This document shows, piece after piece, positions 1-6,081 of a DNA stretch of 8,228 bases. The stretch spans positions 1 through 8,228 of the forward strand of contig CAJYBN010000124.1 of the NCBI GenBank assembly GCA_913064925.1. Reading direction: 5' to 3'. A program made the position numbers and the translations under genes. The notes below the pieces were generated by a model. The model saw only the letters and a program-made list of their open reading frames with translations. It had not been told where the DNA came from and ran no database searches. The stretch is from an uncultured Peptococcaceae bacterium (lineage in GTDB: Bacteria; Bacillota; Desulfotomaculia; Desulfotomaculales; Desulfallaceae). The stretch's first letter is position 1. The number at the start of each line of letters is the position of its first letter.

Positions 1-2
1 CT

Positions 3-473
3 GAAAAGGCTGGGCACTTGCCGGCACGGCTGCAGGAACGCCTGGGAAGGGGCAACAACGGGAATTATTTCATATTGGCTTTTGAAGGACAAACAACCAT
101 CGATGGCCCGGTTCTGCTGACCCAGAAAGACGTGCGGGAACTGCAACTGGCCAAGGGAGCCATAAATGCCGGCATTCGGGTTTTAATGGCGGAACAAGGA
201 ATTGCTCTGCATGATTTGGGGAAAATTTTGCTGGCAGGCGCTTTCGGCAACTATATCAATAAAAAAAGTGCTTTAACCATAGGACTTTTGCCGCCGGTTC
301 CCATGGAAAAGGTGGAACCGGTGGGAAACGCCGCTGGTGTGGGAGCGCAGATGGCATTGTTATCAAAAAAATTACGGGAGGAAGCGGAACAAATAGCGAA
401 AGCAGTTAAGCATGTTGATTTATCTTCGCGCAGCGATTTTCAAAATATGTTTATCAGTGCACTAAGTTTTTAA
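3..473 (+). CDS. RACo-like ASKHA-domain corrinoid activator, C-terminal part (5' end outside window)
   Basis: This is the 3' end of a gene open from the first complete codon of the window, with stop TAA at 471-473. The visible 156 residues resemble the C-terminal ASKHA (actin-like ATPase) region of RACo/DUF4445 proteins. These use ATP to drive reductive reactivation of Co(II) corrinoid proteins in methyl-transfer pathways, normally with an N-terminal [2Fe-2S] ferredoxin domain that would lie upstream of the window. Family-like stretches are TQKDVRELQLAKGAINAGI, LLAGAFGNYINKKSALTIG, VGNAAGVGAQMALLS, and the C-terminal FQNMFISALSF. The reading frame is intact to a normal family C terminus, so the gene is probably functional. 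A decayed methyltransferase-like remnant follows 31 bases downstream, consistent with a corrinoid methyltransferase locus. The family call is from memory of conserved motifs; the physiological partner cannot be told from here. Confidence 0.8.
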   Translation, partial: EKAGHLPARLQERLGRGNNGNYFILAFEGQTTIDGPVLLTQKDVRELQLAKGAINAGIRVLMAEQGIALHDLGKILLAGAFGNYINKKSALTIGLLPPVPMEKVEPVGNAAGVGAQMALLSKKLREEAEQIAKAVKHVDLSSRSDFQNMFISALSF

Positions 474-504
474 TAACTGTTTTTTTGAAGGGATGTTGCT
501 TAAT

Positions 505-716
505 GTGAACGGCATCCAAAGAGTCCAGGCTGCTATCAACCGACTTCCCCTTGACAGGATTCCCAAGGGAGAACTATTAATAGAATCAAACCTCCGTGAT
601 GCCTACATTGCCGGCAGTCGGATATTTTGGCGGTACAAAAAGTACTTGGTAAAATGCTGTGCGGGCTGGGATCGAAAAACAAAACAACTACAGTTTTTAT
701 TGAACACGGTTTATAA
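505..716 (+). pseudogene. Remnant of a UroD/MtaA-like methyltransferase
   Basis: The reading frame from GTG 505 begins MNGIQRVQAAINRLPLDRIPKGELL, which resembles the N terminus of uroporphyrinogen-decarboxylase-family methyltransferases (MtaA/CmuA type), usually about 330-380 residues. The likely start is GTG 505, with AAGGGATG 8-9 bases upstream; ATG 493 in the same frame has no usable spacing. After about 35 residues the resemblance stops and the frame runs on as unconvincing sequence to 735. In another frame a more protein-like stretch, SDILAVQKVLGKMLCGLG continuing to VFIEHGL, ends at TAA 714-716. That suggests a frameshift plus a large internal deletion near 610-620. UroD-type methyltransferases often sit beside RACo-like genes, which supports the call. 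The identity of the second piece is unknown to me. An alternative is a genuine 76-residue small protein, but the family-like N terminus makes decay more likely. Confidence 0.5.
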
Positions 717-738
717 TAATTTGCAGAGGTGTTAACCG

Positions 739-1938
739 GTGAAAGAAAAAAAAGCAAATGCACCAGGCCCGCCAAGGGACGCGCGGAAAAACCGGCCTCC
801 CCTTTGGACCCGGGATTTTACATTGATATGCATCTACAACCTGGTTATTTTCATCAGCTTTCAGATGCTCATGCCCACCATTCCCGTTTACGTCGACAAA
901 TTGGGCGGAAACGAAATTATTGTCGGGCTGGTTGCCGGCTTCTTCACGGTGTCCGCCGTCCTGCTGCGCCCCTGGGCCGGGCGCGGCCTGGACCGCTACG
1001 GGCGGCGCTGGATCTGGCTGGCGGGCGCCGTCGTCTTCCTGCTGGCGGTTATGGGCTATAACTGGGCAGCAACCATACCGCTGCTGCTGGCGCTGCGCGT
1101 TATTCACGGCGCCGGCTGGGGTGTGGTCACCACGTCGGCGGCCACGGCAGCCACCGACCTGATTCCCCCGCCGCGGCGGGGGGAAGGCATGGGTTTCTTC
1201 GGCCTGGGTACCAACTTGGGCATGGCGGTCGGGCCCGCCACCGGTTTTTTCTTGGTGGGCAGTTTCGGTTTCCCCGCCATGTTCTGGAGCTCCGCCGCCC
1301 TAGCCCTGCTGGCCATTTTATTGATCGCAATCATCCGGCTGCCCAGCGTAGACATTAAACAAGGCGGGCCGGCCCCGTCCCTGTGGGAACCCACCGCCTT
1401 CATGGCTTCGCTGCTAATTTTTTTTGTCACTTTTGTCTACGGAGGTGTAGCCACCTTCATAGCGTTGTACGGCGCGCAAATAGGGGTCACTAACGCTGGC
1501 ATTTACTTTACTGTTTATGCCGTAACGCTCATTGTGACGCGCCCCACCATGGGAGCCATTTTCGACCGCCACGGGCACCGGGTGGTCATCATACCCGGGT
1601 TTCTGCTGACCGGCGCAGGCACAGTAATCCTGAGCCAGGCCGGCGGCCTGGCCACCTTCCTGGCAGCCGCGGTGGTAAGCGGCATAGGGTTCGGCGCCAT
1701 TCACCCGGCGCTGCAGGCGCTGGCCGTGGCCCAGTGCGCGCCCAACCGGCGCGGCGCAGCCCAGGGCACCTTTACCGCTTCCTTCGACCTAGGTATAGGC
1801 TCGGGTTCCGTACTGCTGGGCATTCTGGCCCGCTACATCGGCTACGACGGTATGTACCTGGCCTCGGCGGCCATGGCCCTGGTCGGGCTGGCGGTTTACC
1901 TGACCATGGTAAAAGAACCCGCCCGGGCCCGCCAATAA
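739..1938 (+). CDS. MFS transporter, 12 transmembrane helices (drug/solute efflux type)
   Basis: This is an intact 399-residue major facilitator superfamily permease, the usual length for 12-helix members, located in the cytoplasmic membrane. A basic, proline-rich N-terminal tail (about 1-25) precedes hydrophobic segments near residues 29-51, 60-80, 91-108, 111-132, 153-174, 178-200, 219-243, 252-270, 282-299, 303-325, 343-364 and 371-390. MFS signature A is clear after helix 2 (GRGLDRYGRR, 81-90), and its degenerate copy follows helix 8 (GAIFDRHGHR, 272-281), reflecting the duplicated six-helix architecture. Start GTG 739 is chosen because AGAGGTG (725-731) lies 7 bases upstream; no better in-frame start is seen. 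The substrate cannot be read from sequence; overall it looks like the arabinose/drug-efflux-like MFS_1 group. It follows the methyltransferase remnant closely and ends at a convergent terminator, so it may once have been the last gene of that operon. Confidence 0.9.
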   Translation: MKEKKANAPGPPRDARKNRPPLWTRDFTLICIYNLVIFISFQMLMPTIPVYVDKLGGNEIIVGLVAGFFTVSAVLLRPWAGRGLDRYGRRWIWLAGAVVFLLAVMGYNWAATIPLLLALRVIHGAGWGVVTTSAATAATDLIPPPRRGEGMGFFGLGTNLGMAVGPATGFFLVGSFGFPAMFWSSAALALLAILLIAIIRLPSVDIKQGGPAPSLWEPTAFMASLLIFFVTFVYGGVATFIALYGAQIGVTNAGIYFTVYAVTLIVTRPTMGAIFDRHGHRVVIIPGFLLTGAGTVILSQAGGLATFLAAAVVSGIGFGAIHPALQALAVAQCAPNRRGAAQGTFTASFDLGIGSGSVLLGILARYIGYDGMYLASAAMALVGLAVYLTMVKEPARARQ

Positions 1939-1989
1939 TAACGGGGTCCTCCTGAGAGAGGCACCCCGTCGATTTGGCCGGCCGTTATT
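1937..1989. terminator. Convergent terminator region with two nested, alternative stems
   Basis: An inverted repeat ACGGGGT/ACCCCGT (1941-1947 and 1963-1969) encloses CCTC/GAGG, giving an 11-bp stem with one bulged base. A second pair, AATAACGG (1937-1944) with CCGTTATT (1982-1989), encloses the first and shares its left arm, so the two stems exclude each other. On the minus strand the inner hairpin is followed by TTATTATT; on the plus strand the sequence continues into a T-rich stretch (1985-2002). The region sits between the stop codons of the convergent MFS and glycosyltransferase genes, which fits a bidirectional terminator. Confidence 0.55.
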
Positions 1990-2005
1990 TACTCTTTCTT
2001 TTGTC

Positions 2006-3181
2006 TTAGCGAAATACCCGGTCGCCCGCCGGTCGACCTGCCTGCAGCACCGACAGGTATACTTGCATTACCGCGGCGGCAAAACCGCCGGCGGATAGTT
2101 TGGCGGCGTTAGACCGGGCATTGCGGGCCATTTTGCGCCGCAATTCCTCGTTTTGCAAGAGAAGTATTATTTTTTTCGCCATTTGATCCGGCAACGGCCC
2201 AGTCAAGAAACCATCCCCACCGTCCTGCACCATTTCCGAAACCCCGTTGGCCTTAACCGCTACTACCGGCAACCCGGCCGACTTAGCTTCCGTAATCACC
2301 AGCCCTTGCGTCTCGGAAACCGAGGCAAAAACAAAAACATCTGCGTCCTGGTAGCATTTGATCACGTCCCGCTGGGGCAGCAGTCCCGTAAAAAACACTT
2401 TTTCCCCCACCCCAAGCTCGCCGGCCAGCCTGGCCAACTCCTTCTCCAGGGGGCCCTTGCCGACCAGTACCAGCCTGACTTCCGGGACAATGCGGCTAAC
2501 CAAGGCAAAACACTCCAGCACCAGCTGAATGTTTTTTTCCTTACCCAGTCGTCCCACGCAAAGCAGCACCTTTTCCCCCGGTTTTATGTTGTAACGCTTA
2601 CGCAGCCAACCTTTTTGCAGCGCAGCAAAATCTTCCTCTGATACTCCGGTTGGTATCACTTCAATGGGTACCGTAACATCCAGCTGCCGCAAGTAATCCC
2701 TAGTCACCCCGGACGGCGTGATAATGACGTCGCACTTGTTTCCGTAATTTACGTAAACCTTGCGGATGATCCTGGTAGCCAACGGCCGGGGTATGGGAAG
2801 GTAGTGGCTGTAATATTCGTACAGGGTATGGCAGGTGTAAACCAGGGGAATGTCCAGCGTTTTGGCGCAGCGCAACCCCATCCAACCCATGCTGAAAGGG
2901 TGATGCGTGTGAATGACGTGGGGCCGGATTTGCCGCACGATTTCTTTAAGCTGCCGTAAAAAGGGCAGGGCCAGGTAATAATCCCTGTTGGTGGGGGAGG
3001 GAACGGCAGCGAAACGAAAGTAGTCGCCTTCCGCTCCGCTGCAGTTGGGATACCTGGGGGCAAAAACAAAAACTCTGTGTCCCAGGGAGGTTATTCCCCT
3101 GCGCAATATTTCTATGGAATGAACCACGCCGCTGTTATAGGGCAGGTAACTGTCGGTAAAAAAAGCAACCCGCAAACTCAT
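2006..3181 (-). CDS. GT4 glycosyltransferase, probably 1,2-diacylglycerol glucosyltransferase type
   Basis: This is a 391-residue GT-B fold retaining glycosyltransferase of family 4. The N-terminal acceptor domain opens MSLRVAFFTDSYLPYNSGVV and contains HTHHPFSMGWMG (91-102) and YTCHTLYEYYSHYLP (115-129), both typical of monoglucosyldiacylglycerol synthases. The C-terminal nucleotide-sugar domain has GRLGKEKN (210-217), GKGPLEKEL (241-249) and the EX7E motif E290/E298 in ETQGLVITEAKSAGLP. It likely transfers a hexose from a nucleotide sugar to a lipid at the inner face of the membrane, making glycolipid; the acceptor is inferred. Start ATG 3181 is chosen because the family N terminus begins there. 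The frame stays open to 3316, but that extension is basic and unlike the family. GTG 3187, two codons earlier, is possible; neither has a strong ribosome site. It appears to be a single-gene transcript ending at the convergent terminator. Confidence 0.85.
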   Translation of the reverse strand: MSLRVAFFTDSYLPYNSGVVHSIEILRRGITSLGHRVFVFAPRYPNCSGAEGDYFRFAAVPSPTNRDYYLALPFLRQLKEIVRQIRPHVIHTHHPFSMGWMGLRCAKTLDIPLVYTCHTLYEYYSHYLPIPRPLATRIIRKVYVNYGNKCDVIITPSGVTRDYLRQLDVTVPIEVIPTGVSEEDFAALQKGWLRKRYNIKPGEKVLLCVGRLGKEKNIQLVLECFALVSRIVPEVRLVLVGKGPLEKELARLAGELGVGEKVFFTGLLPQRDVIKCYQDADVFVFASVSETQGLVITEAKSAGLPVVAVKANGVSEMVQDGGDGFLTGPLPDQMAKKIILLLQNEELRRKMARNARSNAAKLSAGGFAAAVMQVYLSVLQAGRPAGDRVFR

Positions 3182-3219
3182 TTCCACACACCATAAAATA
3201 TTTTTCTCAGTTACCCGCC

Positions 3220-3249
3220 GTTTTATGCGGTCCTGCCCGCGCGGGTCAA
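3220..3249 (-). promoter_or_regulatory. Candidate sigma-A promoter for the glycosyltransferase
   Basis: Read on the minus strand, TTGACC (3249-3244) is followed after 18 bases by TAAAAC (3225-3220), about 39 bases before ATG 3181. The -35 box is good and the -10 box mediocre. The distance fits a short leader for the glycosyltransferase. The interval 3182-3382 otherwise holds only basic, AT- and GC-patchy sequence with no gene I can support. Confidence 0.3.
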
Positions 3250-3382
3250 CCGGCGAATTCTGGCTGCACCGCATTGCCAGCAGGCGTGACCGGCACGGAA
3301 ACCGCTGCAGCCACATAAATATAATCCCAGGGTTTTTCCTTGGGTAAAAAATAAAGAAACAGGATAAAAAATGCTGTCCATG

Positions 3383-3595
3383 CTAGGGGCGGAAAAAAAG
3401 GCACCCAAAAAAACCAAAAGGGCGTTCCGCCTTGTTCAATCCTTCCACGTAGGCCAAGTGGTGCCGGTCGTGGTGGATGCGCAGGGTTTCAGCACTGATC
3501 ACCGGTTCCAGAGCATGGTAGGGGTAAGGCAGGGGCGGCAGGCGGTGCCCGCCCGGCGGCGCCCCCGCCGGCAGCATCCACGTTTGGTTGATCAT
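3383..3595 (-). pseudogene. Truncated Fe/Mn superoxide dismutase (N-terminal fragment)
   Basis: Residues 18-57 of this frame (LPPLPYPYHALEP onward, then HHDRHHLAYVEGLNKAE) match the N-terminal helical hairpin of Fe/Mn superoxide dismutases, including the first metal ligand (first His of HHDRHH, residue 41) and the conserved active-site Tyr (residue 49). Intact enzymes are about 200 residues. Here the similarity stops after AERP, followed by a phenylalanine-rich tail and TAG at 3385-3383. The other three metal ligands and the whole C-terminal domain are missing and are not found in any frame between here and 3182, so no dismutase can be made. The start is ATG 3595, with GGGAGG (3609-3604) 8 bases upstream; the ORF could open at 3616 but without a ribosome site. 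The fragment directly abuts the AsrA-like remnant, implying at least two deletions. Iron versus manganese type cannot be decided. Confidence 0.75.
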
Positions 3596-3658
3596 AAAAG
3601 AAACCTCCCGGTCCATGTTTATACATTAGCACTTCTTGGGGAAGGTTTCTTTTATGAT
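3591..3658. repeat. 16-bp perfect inverted repeat spanning the superoxide dismutase start
   Basis: ATCATAAAAGAAACCT (3591-3606) is repeated as its exact reverse complement at 3643-3658. CCC/GGG (3607-3609 with 3639-3641) extends the stem to 19 bp across one bulged base, leaving a loop of about 29 bases. On the minus strand the downstream arm contains the GGGAGG ribosome site and the ATG 3595 start of the superoxide dismutase remnant. A transcript entering from the AsrA-like side would bury both. The other arm lies inside the AsrA-like remnant. Confidence 0.85.
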
Positions 3659-3848
3659 ATGCCGCGCCGCGCGCCGCTGCCGCGTTGACCACGTCTTCCA
3701 GCCTGCTTATCTCCCCGTAGGCAACCAGATCCGTACCGGAACAGGCGCCCTTGCCCGCCAGGACGACCAGCACCCAAACCCGGTATCCCCCGCGCTATAT
3801 CTCGTTTAGAGCAGCGTTAAATTCGCCGACCTCTATCCTGTAACCCAT
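3621..3848 (-). pseudogene. N-terminal remnant of an AsrA-like 4Fe-4S oxidoreductase subunit
   Basis: From ATG 3848 (AGAGAGGT about 6 bases upstream) the frame reads MGYRIEVGEFNAALNEI, then an in-frame TAG at 3797-3795. It continues in the same frame as RGGYRVWVLVVLAGKGACSG, TDLVAYGEISRLEDVV and finally LPQEVLMY. This pattern resembles the N terminus of anaerobic sulfite reductase subunit A and related dicluster ferredoxin-type proteins. In those, a (W/Y)RVFAP...G(K/R)FSDTD...Y segment is followed by a SPKEVL/SPN-type block before the cysteine motifs. The intact family is over 300 residues, but here all iron-sulfur cysteine motifs are absent and the sequence ends at the superoxide dismutase leader. 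The stop, the substitutions (FSDTD to CSGTD) and the truncation indicate decay. The family assignment rests on remembered motifs and is moderate; the decay is more certain than the name. Confidence 0.5.
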
Positions 3849-3879
3849 CGCCTGACCTCTCTCCCGCCTATGTGAACGG

Positions 3880-3914
3880 GTCGCCGGCGGCGCCGCGGCG
3901 GCACCGCCGCCGAC
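3880..3914. repeat. GC-rich imperfect inverted repeat upstream of the AsrA-like remnant
   Basis: GTCGCCGGCGG (3880-3890) faces CCGCCGCCGAC (3904-3914), giving an 11-bp stem with a single mismatch and a 13-base loop. An alternative shorter stem GCGGCG/CGCCGC (3895-3900, 3905-3910) competes with it. It lies in what would have been the leader of the decayed gene. No T-run follows on either strand, so it does not look like an intrinsic terminator. Confidence 0.6.
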
Positions 3915-3985
3915 TCGTTATGATACGTCCTGCCCCCGGGCGAAATAATGACCTGCTGTTTAACCGGGGACTGCTCTTCCATAAG

Positions 3986-4020
3986 CCCGGCCGGCCTGCC
4001 TGTGCAGGCGCCCGGCCGGG
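3986..4020. terminator. Hairpin downstream of hcp
   Basis: CCCGGCCGG (3986-3994) and CCGGCCGGG (4012-4020) form a perfect 9-bp stem enclosing a smaller CCTG/CAGG pair. It begins 16 bases past the hcp stop codon, the expected place for its terminator. The T-rich tail (TTATTTCTT) is on the plus-strand side, and the minus-strand tail is only CTTATGG. It may therefore be weak for hcp or act for antisense transcription. Confidence 0.5.
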
Positions 4021-4035
4021 TTATTTCTTAGTTGG

Positions 4036-5319
4036 CTAGCCCAAAATTTCCTTAATGTCTTCTTCCGGGGTGGTAATCAGCTTGAGGTTGTAATTTTCCC
4101 GGAGAACCTGCAGGACGTTGGGCGTCAGGAATGCCGGTACCGACGGGCCGATGCGGATGTTCTTGATACCCAGGTGCAGCAGGGTAAAGAGGATGGCCAC
4201 CGCCTTCTGTTCGAACCAGGACAGGACCAGGCTCAGGGGCAGGTCGTTGACGTCGCAGTTGAAAGCCTTGGCCAGCGCCGCAGCGACCTGGATGGCCGAG
4301 TAAGCGTTGTTGCACTGGCCCATATCCAGCAGGCGCGGAATGCCGTCAATGTCGCCCAGGTCCAGGTAGTTGAAGCGGTACTTACCGCAGCCCAAGGTTA
4401 TTACTATGCAGTCTTTGGGCAGCTTCTCCACAAACTCGGTGTAATACTTGCGGGAGGCTTTTGCTCCCTCGCAGCCGCCCACCAGGAAGAAGTGCCGAAT
4501 CTTGCCGGCCTTTACGGCTTCCACCACTTTACCGGCAATGGACAGGACAAAATTGTGGTGGAACCCGGTGGTAAGCACGCCGCCCTCTTTGGCCGGCAGC
4601 GGAGGCAAGGACTTGGCCTTTTCAATAACGGCGCTGAAGTCGCGGTTCCCTATGTGGGTAACGCCCGGGAGCCTGGCGATGCCGCAGGTGAACATGCGGT
4701 CCTTGTAAGACTCCTTGGGAATCAGCACGCAATTGGTGGTACCCAGGATAGCACCGGGAAATTCATCGAACTCTTTCTTTTGGTTTTGCCAAGCCGATCC
4801 ATAGTGGCCGGCCAGGTTCTTGAATTTCTTCAGCTCGGGGTAAGCGTGCGCCGGCAGCATCTCCCCGTGGGTGTAAACGTTGACCCCGGCGGCTTCGGCC
4901 TGCCGCAGCAGCTCGTACATGTCCAGCAGGTCGTGGCCGGTAACCAGCACGGCCGGGCCGGGCTTAAAACCGGTGGATACCTGCGTGGGTTCCGGAGAGC
5001 CGAACCTGCCCACATTGGCCTTGTCCAGCAGTTCCATGGCGCGCAGGTTCATTTCTCCGCACTGGAGCACTTTGGCAATGTGGTCGTTCAGGTCGAAGTT
5101 GACGTTGGTCAGAGTGGTGAACAGGGCGTTGTGCATGAAAGCGTCCACCTGCTCGTCGCGGGCACCCAGTTCCCTGGCGTGGTAAGCGTAAGCCGCCACC
5201 CCCTTCAACCCAATAATGAGGGCGTCCTGCAAACTGGCTATGTCCTCGTTTTTACCGCACACTCCCACCTTGGTGCAGCCGGTTCCGCCGGCAGTTTGTT
5301 CGCACTGGCAGCAAAACAT
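4036..5319 (-). CDS. hcp: Hybrid cluster protein (hydroxylamine reductase), short class III form
   Basis: This is a 427-residue cytoplasmic Fe-S enzyme credited with hydroxylamine reduction and NO reductase activity in nitrosative stress protection. The N terminus holds the cubane-cluster cysteines C3, C6, C15 and C21 (C-X2-C-X8-C-X5-C, the anaerobe pattern). Candidate hybrid-cluster ligands keep nearly the spacing known from Desulfovibrio Hcp: H129, E153, C197, C283, C311, C336, E370 and K372. The first ligand His lies about 115 residues earlier than in the ~550-residue enzymes, so the second three-helix-bundle segment is missing; this defines the class III form of thermophiles and archaea. 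ATG 5319 follows AAGGGGGAA with good spacing. The gene stands alone, its own leader hairpin and Crp/Fnr-like palindrome lying upstream. No hcr reductase gene is adjacent, so the electron donor is unknown. Confidence 0.96.
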   Translation of the reverse strand: MFCCQCEQTAGGTGCTKVGVCGKNEDIASLQDALIIGLKGVAAYAYHARELGARDEQVDAFMHNALFTTLTNVNFDLNDHIAKVLQCGEMNLRAMELLDKANVGRFGSPEPTQVSTGFKPGPAVLVTGHDLLDMYELLRQAEAAGVNVYTHGEMLPAHAYPELKKFKNLAGHYGSAWQNQKKEFDEFPGAILGTTNCVLIPKESYKDRMFTCGIARLPGVTHIGNRDFSAVIEKAKSLPPLPAKEGGVLTTGFHHNFVLSIAGKVVEAVKAGKIRHFFLVGGCEGAKASRKYYTEFVEKLPKDCIVITLGCGKYRFNYLDLGDIDGIPRLLDMGQCNNAYSAIQVAAALAKAFNCDVNDLPLSLVLSWFEQKAVAILFTLLHLGIKNIRIGPSVPAFLTPNVLQVLRENYNLKLITTPEEDIKEILG

Positions 5320-5326
5320 GCAAATT

Positions 5327-5394
5327 CCCCCTTAATTTTTTTAATAAGCTTTGTGGTTTGCTGTTGTATAAAGCTTATTAAAAAAAACGGGGGG
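5327..5394 (-). promoter_or_regulatory. Long inverted repeat in the hcp upstream region, reaching the ribosome binding site
   Basis: A perfect 17-bp inverted repeat is formed by 5336-5352 (seven T then AATAAGCTTT) and 5370-5386, with a 17-base spacer. Beyond it, CCCCC (5327-5331) faces GGGGGG (5389-5394). On the minus strand the GGGGG is the hcp Shine-Dalgarno core, so an RNA starting upstream of 5394 could fold the ribosome site into the stem. A -10-like TTATAC (5371-5366) lies between the arms. If that is the true promoter, the repeat acts only as a DNA dyad, for example a repressor operator. Confidence 0.6.
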
Positions 5395-5400
5395 TCTCTA

Positions 5401-5412
5401 TGACCTAAGTCA
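5401..5412. promoter_or_regulatory. Crp/Fnr-type palindrome upstream of hcp
   Basis: TGACctaaGTCA is a TGAC-N4-GTCA dyad, the general form bound by Crp/Fnr-family regulators, a family that includes the HcpR regulators of hcp in anaerobes. Its centre lies about 40-50 bases upstream of the likely hcp start of transcription, a typical activator position. The expected -35 region is a C-run (minus strand) with no resemblance to a consensus -35, which fits an activator-dependent promoter. The link to a particular regulator is inference. Confidence 0.45.
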
Positions 5413-5489
5413 CACCCACCTCTTAATATTTATCACGTTATCACGGCCAGTGGAGATTTACGCCACACCAGCACAAGCGGCGGCACCGG

Positions 5490-6053
5490 TTACTTAATTT
5501 CTTCCAGCAACCAGCGAGCCAGGGGGGCCAGCTGCTTGGCCGCCGGGTTTCGCAGGTACTTTATGTCCAGGTCGCCGATCCTGACCCTGTCCAAGCCGTC
5601 GCTGTCCTTGAACAGCCACAGCAGACTAACGGCCCTGCGCTTGTTGTTTATCTTGTACCGGGTGATGTTTCGGGCGGCGGCGTCATCGGGCAAACAGTGG
5701 TTTTCCATGACGTACCGCAGTATTTCATTTTCCTCGCCCGGCCCGCCGCCCGCCAGCCCCAGCCGCATCATCTTTTCAAAACTGTTTTTCCCGTGTTCCA
5801 AGCAAATGCCGTCGTGCGTTCTGCCGATGTCGTGGTACAGGGAAGCCTTGACCAGTATGTCCGTATCCGCCCTGCCCAGGCGCTGTTGGCAGGCTAAAAT
5901 CATGCTTAGCAGCAGCACCCGCCTGGCGTGCGCTACACCGTGTATGCCGCGCGGGTTGTGAAAGAAAGAGGGAAACCGCGCGTCCGCAGTACTATGCCGA
6001 TAAATATCCAGGTAGCCGCATTCGGCCAGCCTGGCCTCTACGTCTTCCCACAC
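5490..6053 (-). CDS. HD-domain metal-dependent phosphohydrolase
   Basis: This is a 187-residue HD-superfamily protein. HGVAHARRV (38-46) supplies the first helix histidines, LYHDIGRTHDG (72-82) the HD pair H74/D75, H87 and H119 (MENHCLPDD) further metal-site candidates, and FKDSDGLDR (148-156) the distal Asp. These fit an H...HD...D metal site that hydrolyses phosphate esters or nucleotides; the substrate is unknown. The start is GTG 6053, preceded by a near-perfect AAGGAGGTGAT (6070-6060). The frame stays open to 6260, but that part overlaps the YkgJ-like gene and has no family character. It lies 28 bases after the CxxCxxCC-protein gene and is probably cotranscribed with it. The 3' flank (5413-5489) shows no clear terminator, only a tandem TATCACGT/TATCACGG at 5431-5446. 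Confidence 0.85.
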   Translation of the reverse strand: MWEDVEARLAECGYLDIYRHSTADARFPSFFHNPRGIHGVAHARRVLLLSMILACQQRLGRADTDILVKASLYHDIGRTHDGICLEHGKNSFEKMMRLGLAGGGPGEENEILRYVMENHCLPDDAAARNITRYKINNKRRAVSLLWLFKDSDGLDRVRIGDLDIKYLRNPAAKQLAPLARWLLEEIK

Positions 6054-6081
6054 GCTTATCACCTCCTTGCCGGCTGACGGC

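Noticed and set aside
3182..3316. N-terminal extension of the glycosyltransferase frame to an ATG at 3316.
   Set aside because: The extension is basic and unlike GT4 N termini; the family start motif begins at 3181.
3795..3797. In-frame TAG in the AsrA-like remnant as a possible pyrrolysine codon.
   Set aside because: Pyrrolysine is known in methylamine methyltransferases, not in this family; the same gene also lacks its C-terminal domain and is simply decayed. No pyl genes are visible in the window.
3654..3809. Plus-strand frame starting MICRAARRC after GGGGAAGG.
   Set aside because: It is antisense to the AsrA-like remnant, and its ribosome-site likeness comes from the inverted repeat.
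4174..5403. Long open frame of about 409 codons on the plus strand.
   Set aside because: It is antisense to hcp, which has all its catalytic residues; the plus frame has no family character and no ribosome site.
5431..5446. Tandem TATCACGT/TATCACGG as a possible repeat array or regulator site.
   Set aside because: Only two short imperfect units and no further copies; too little to call.
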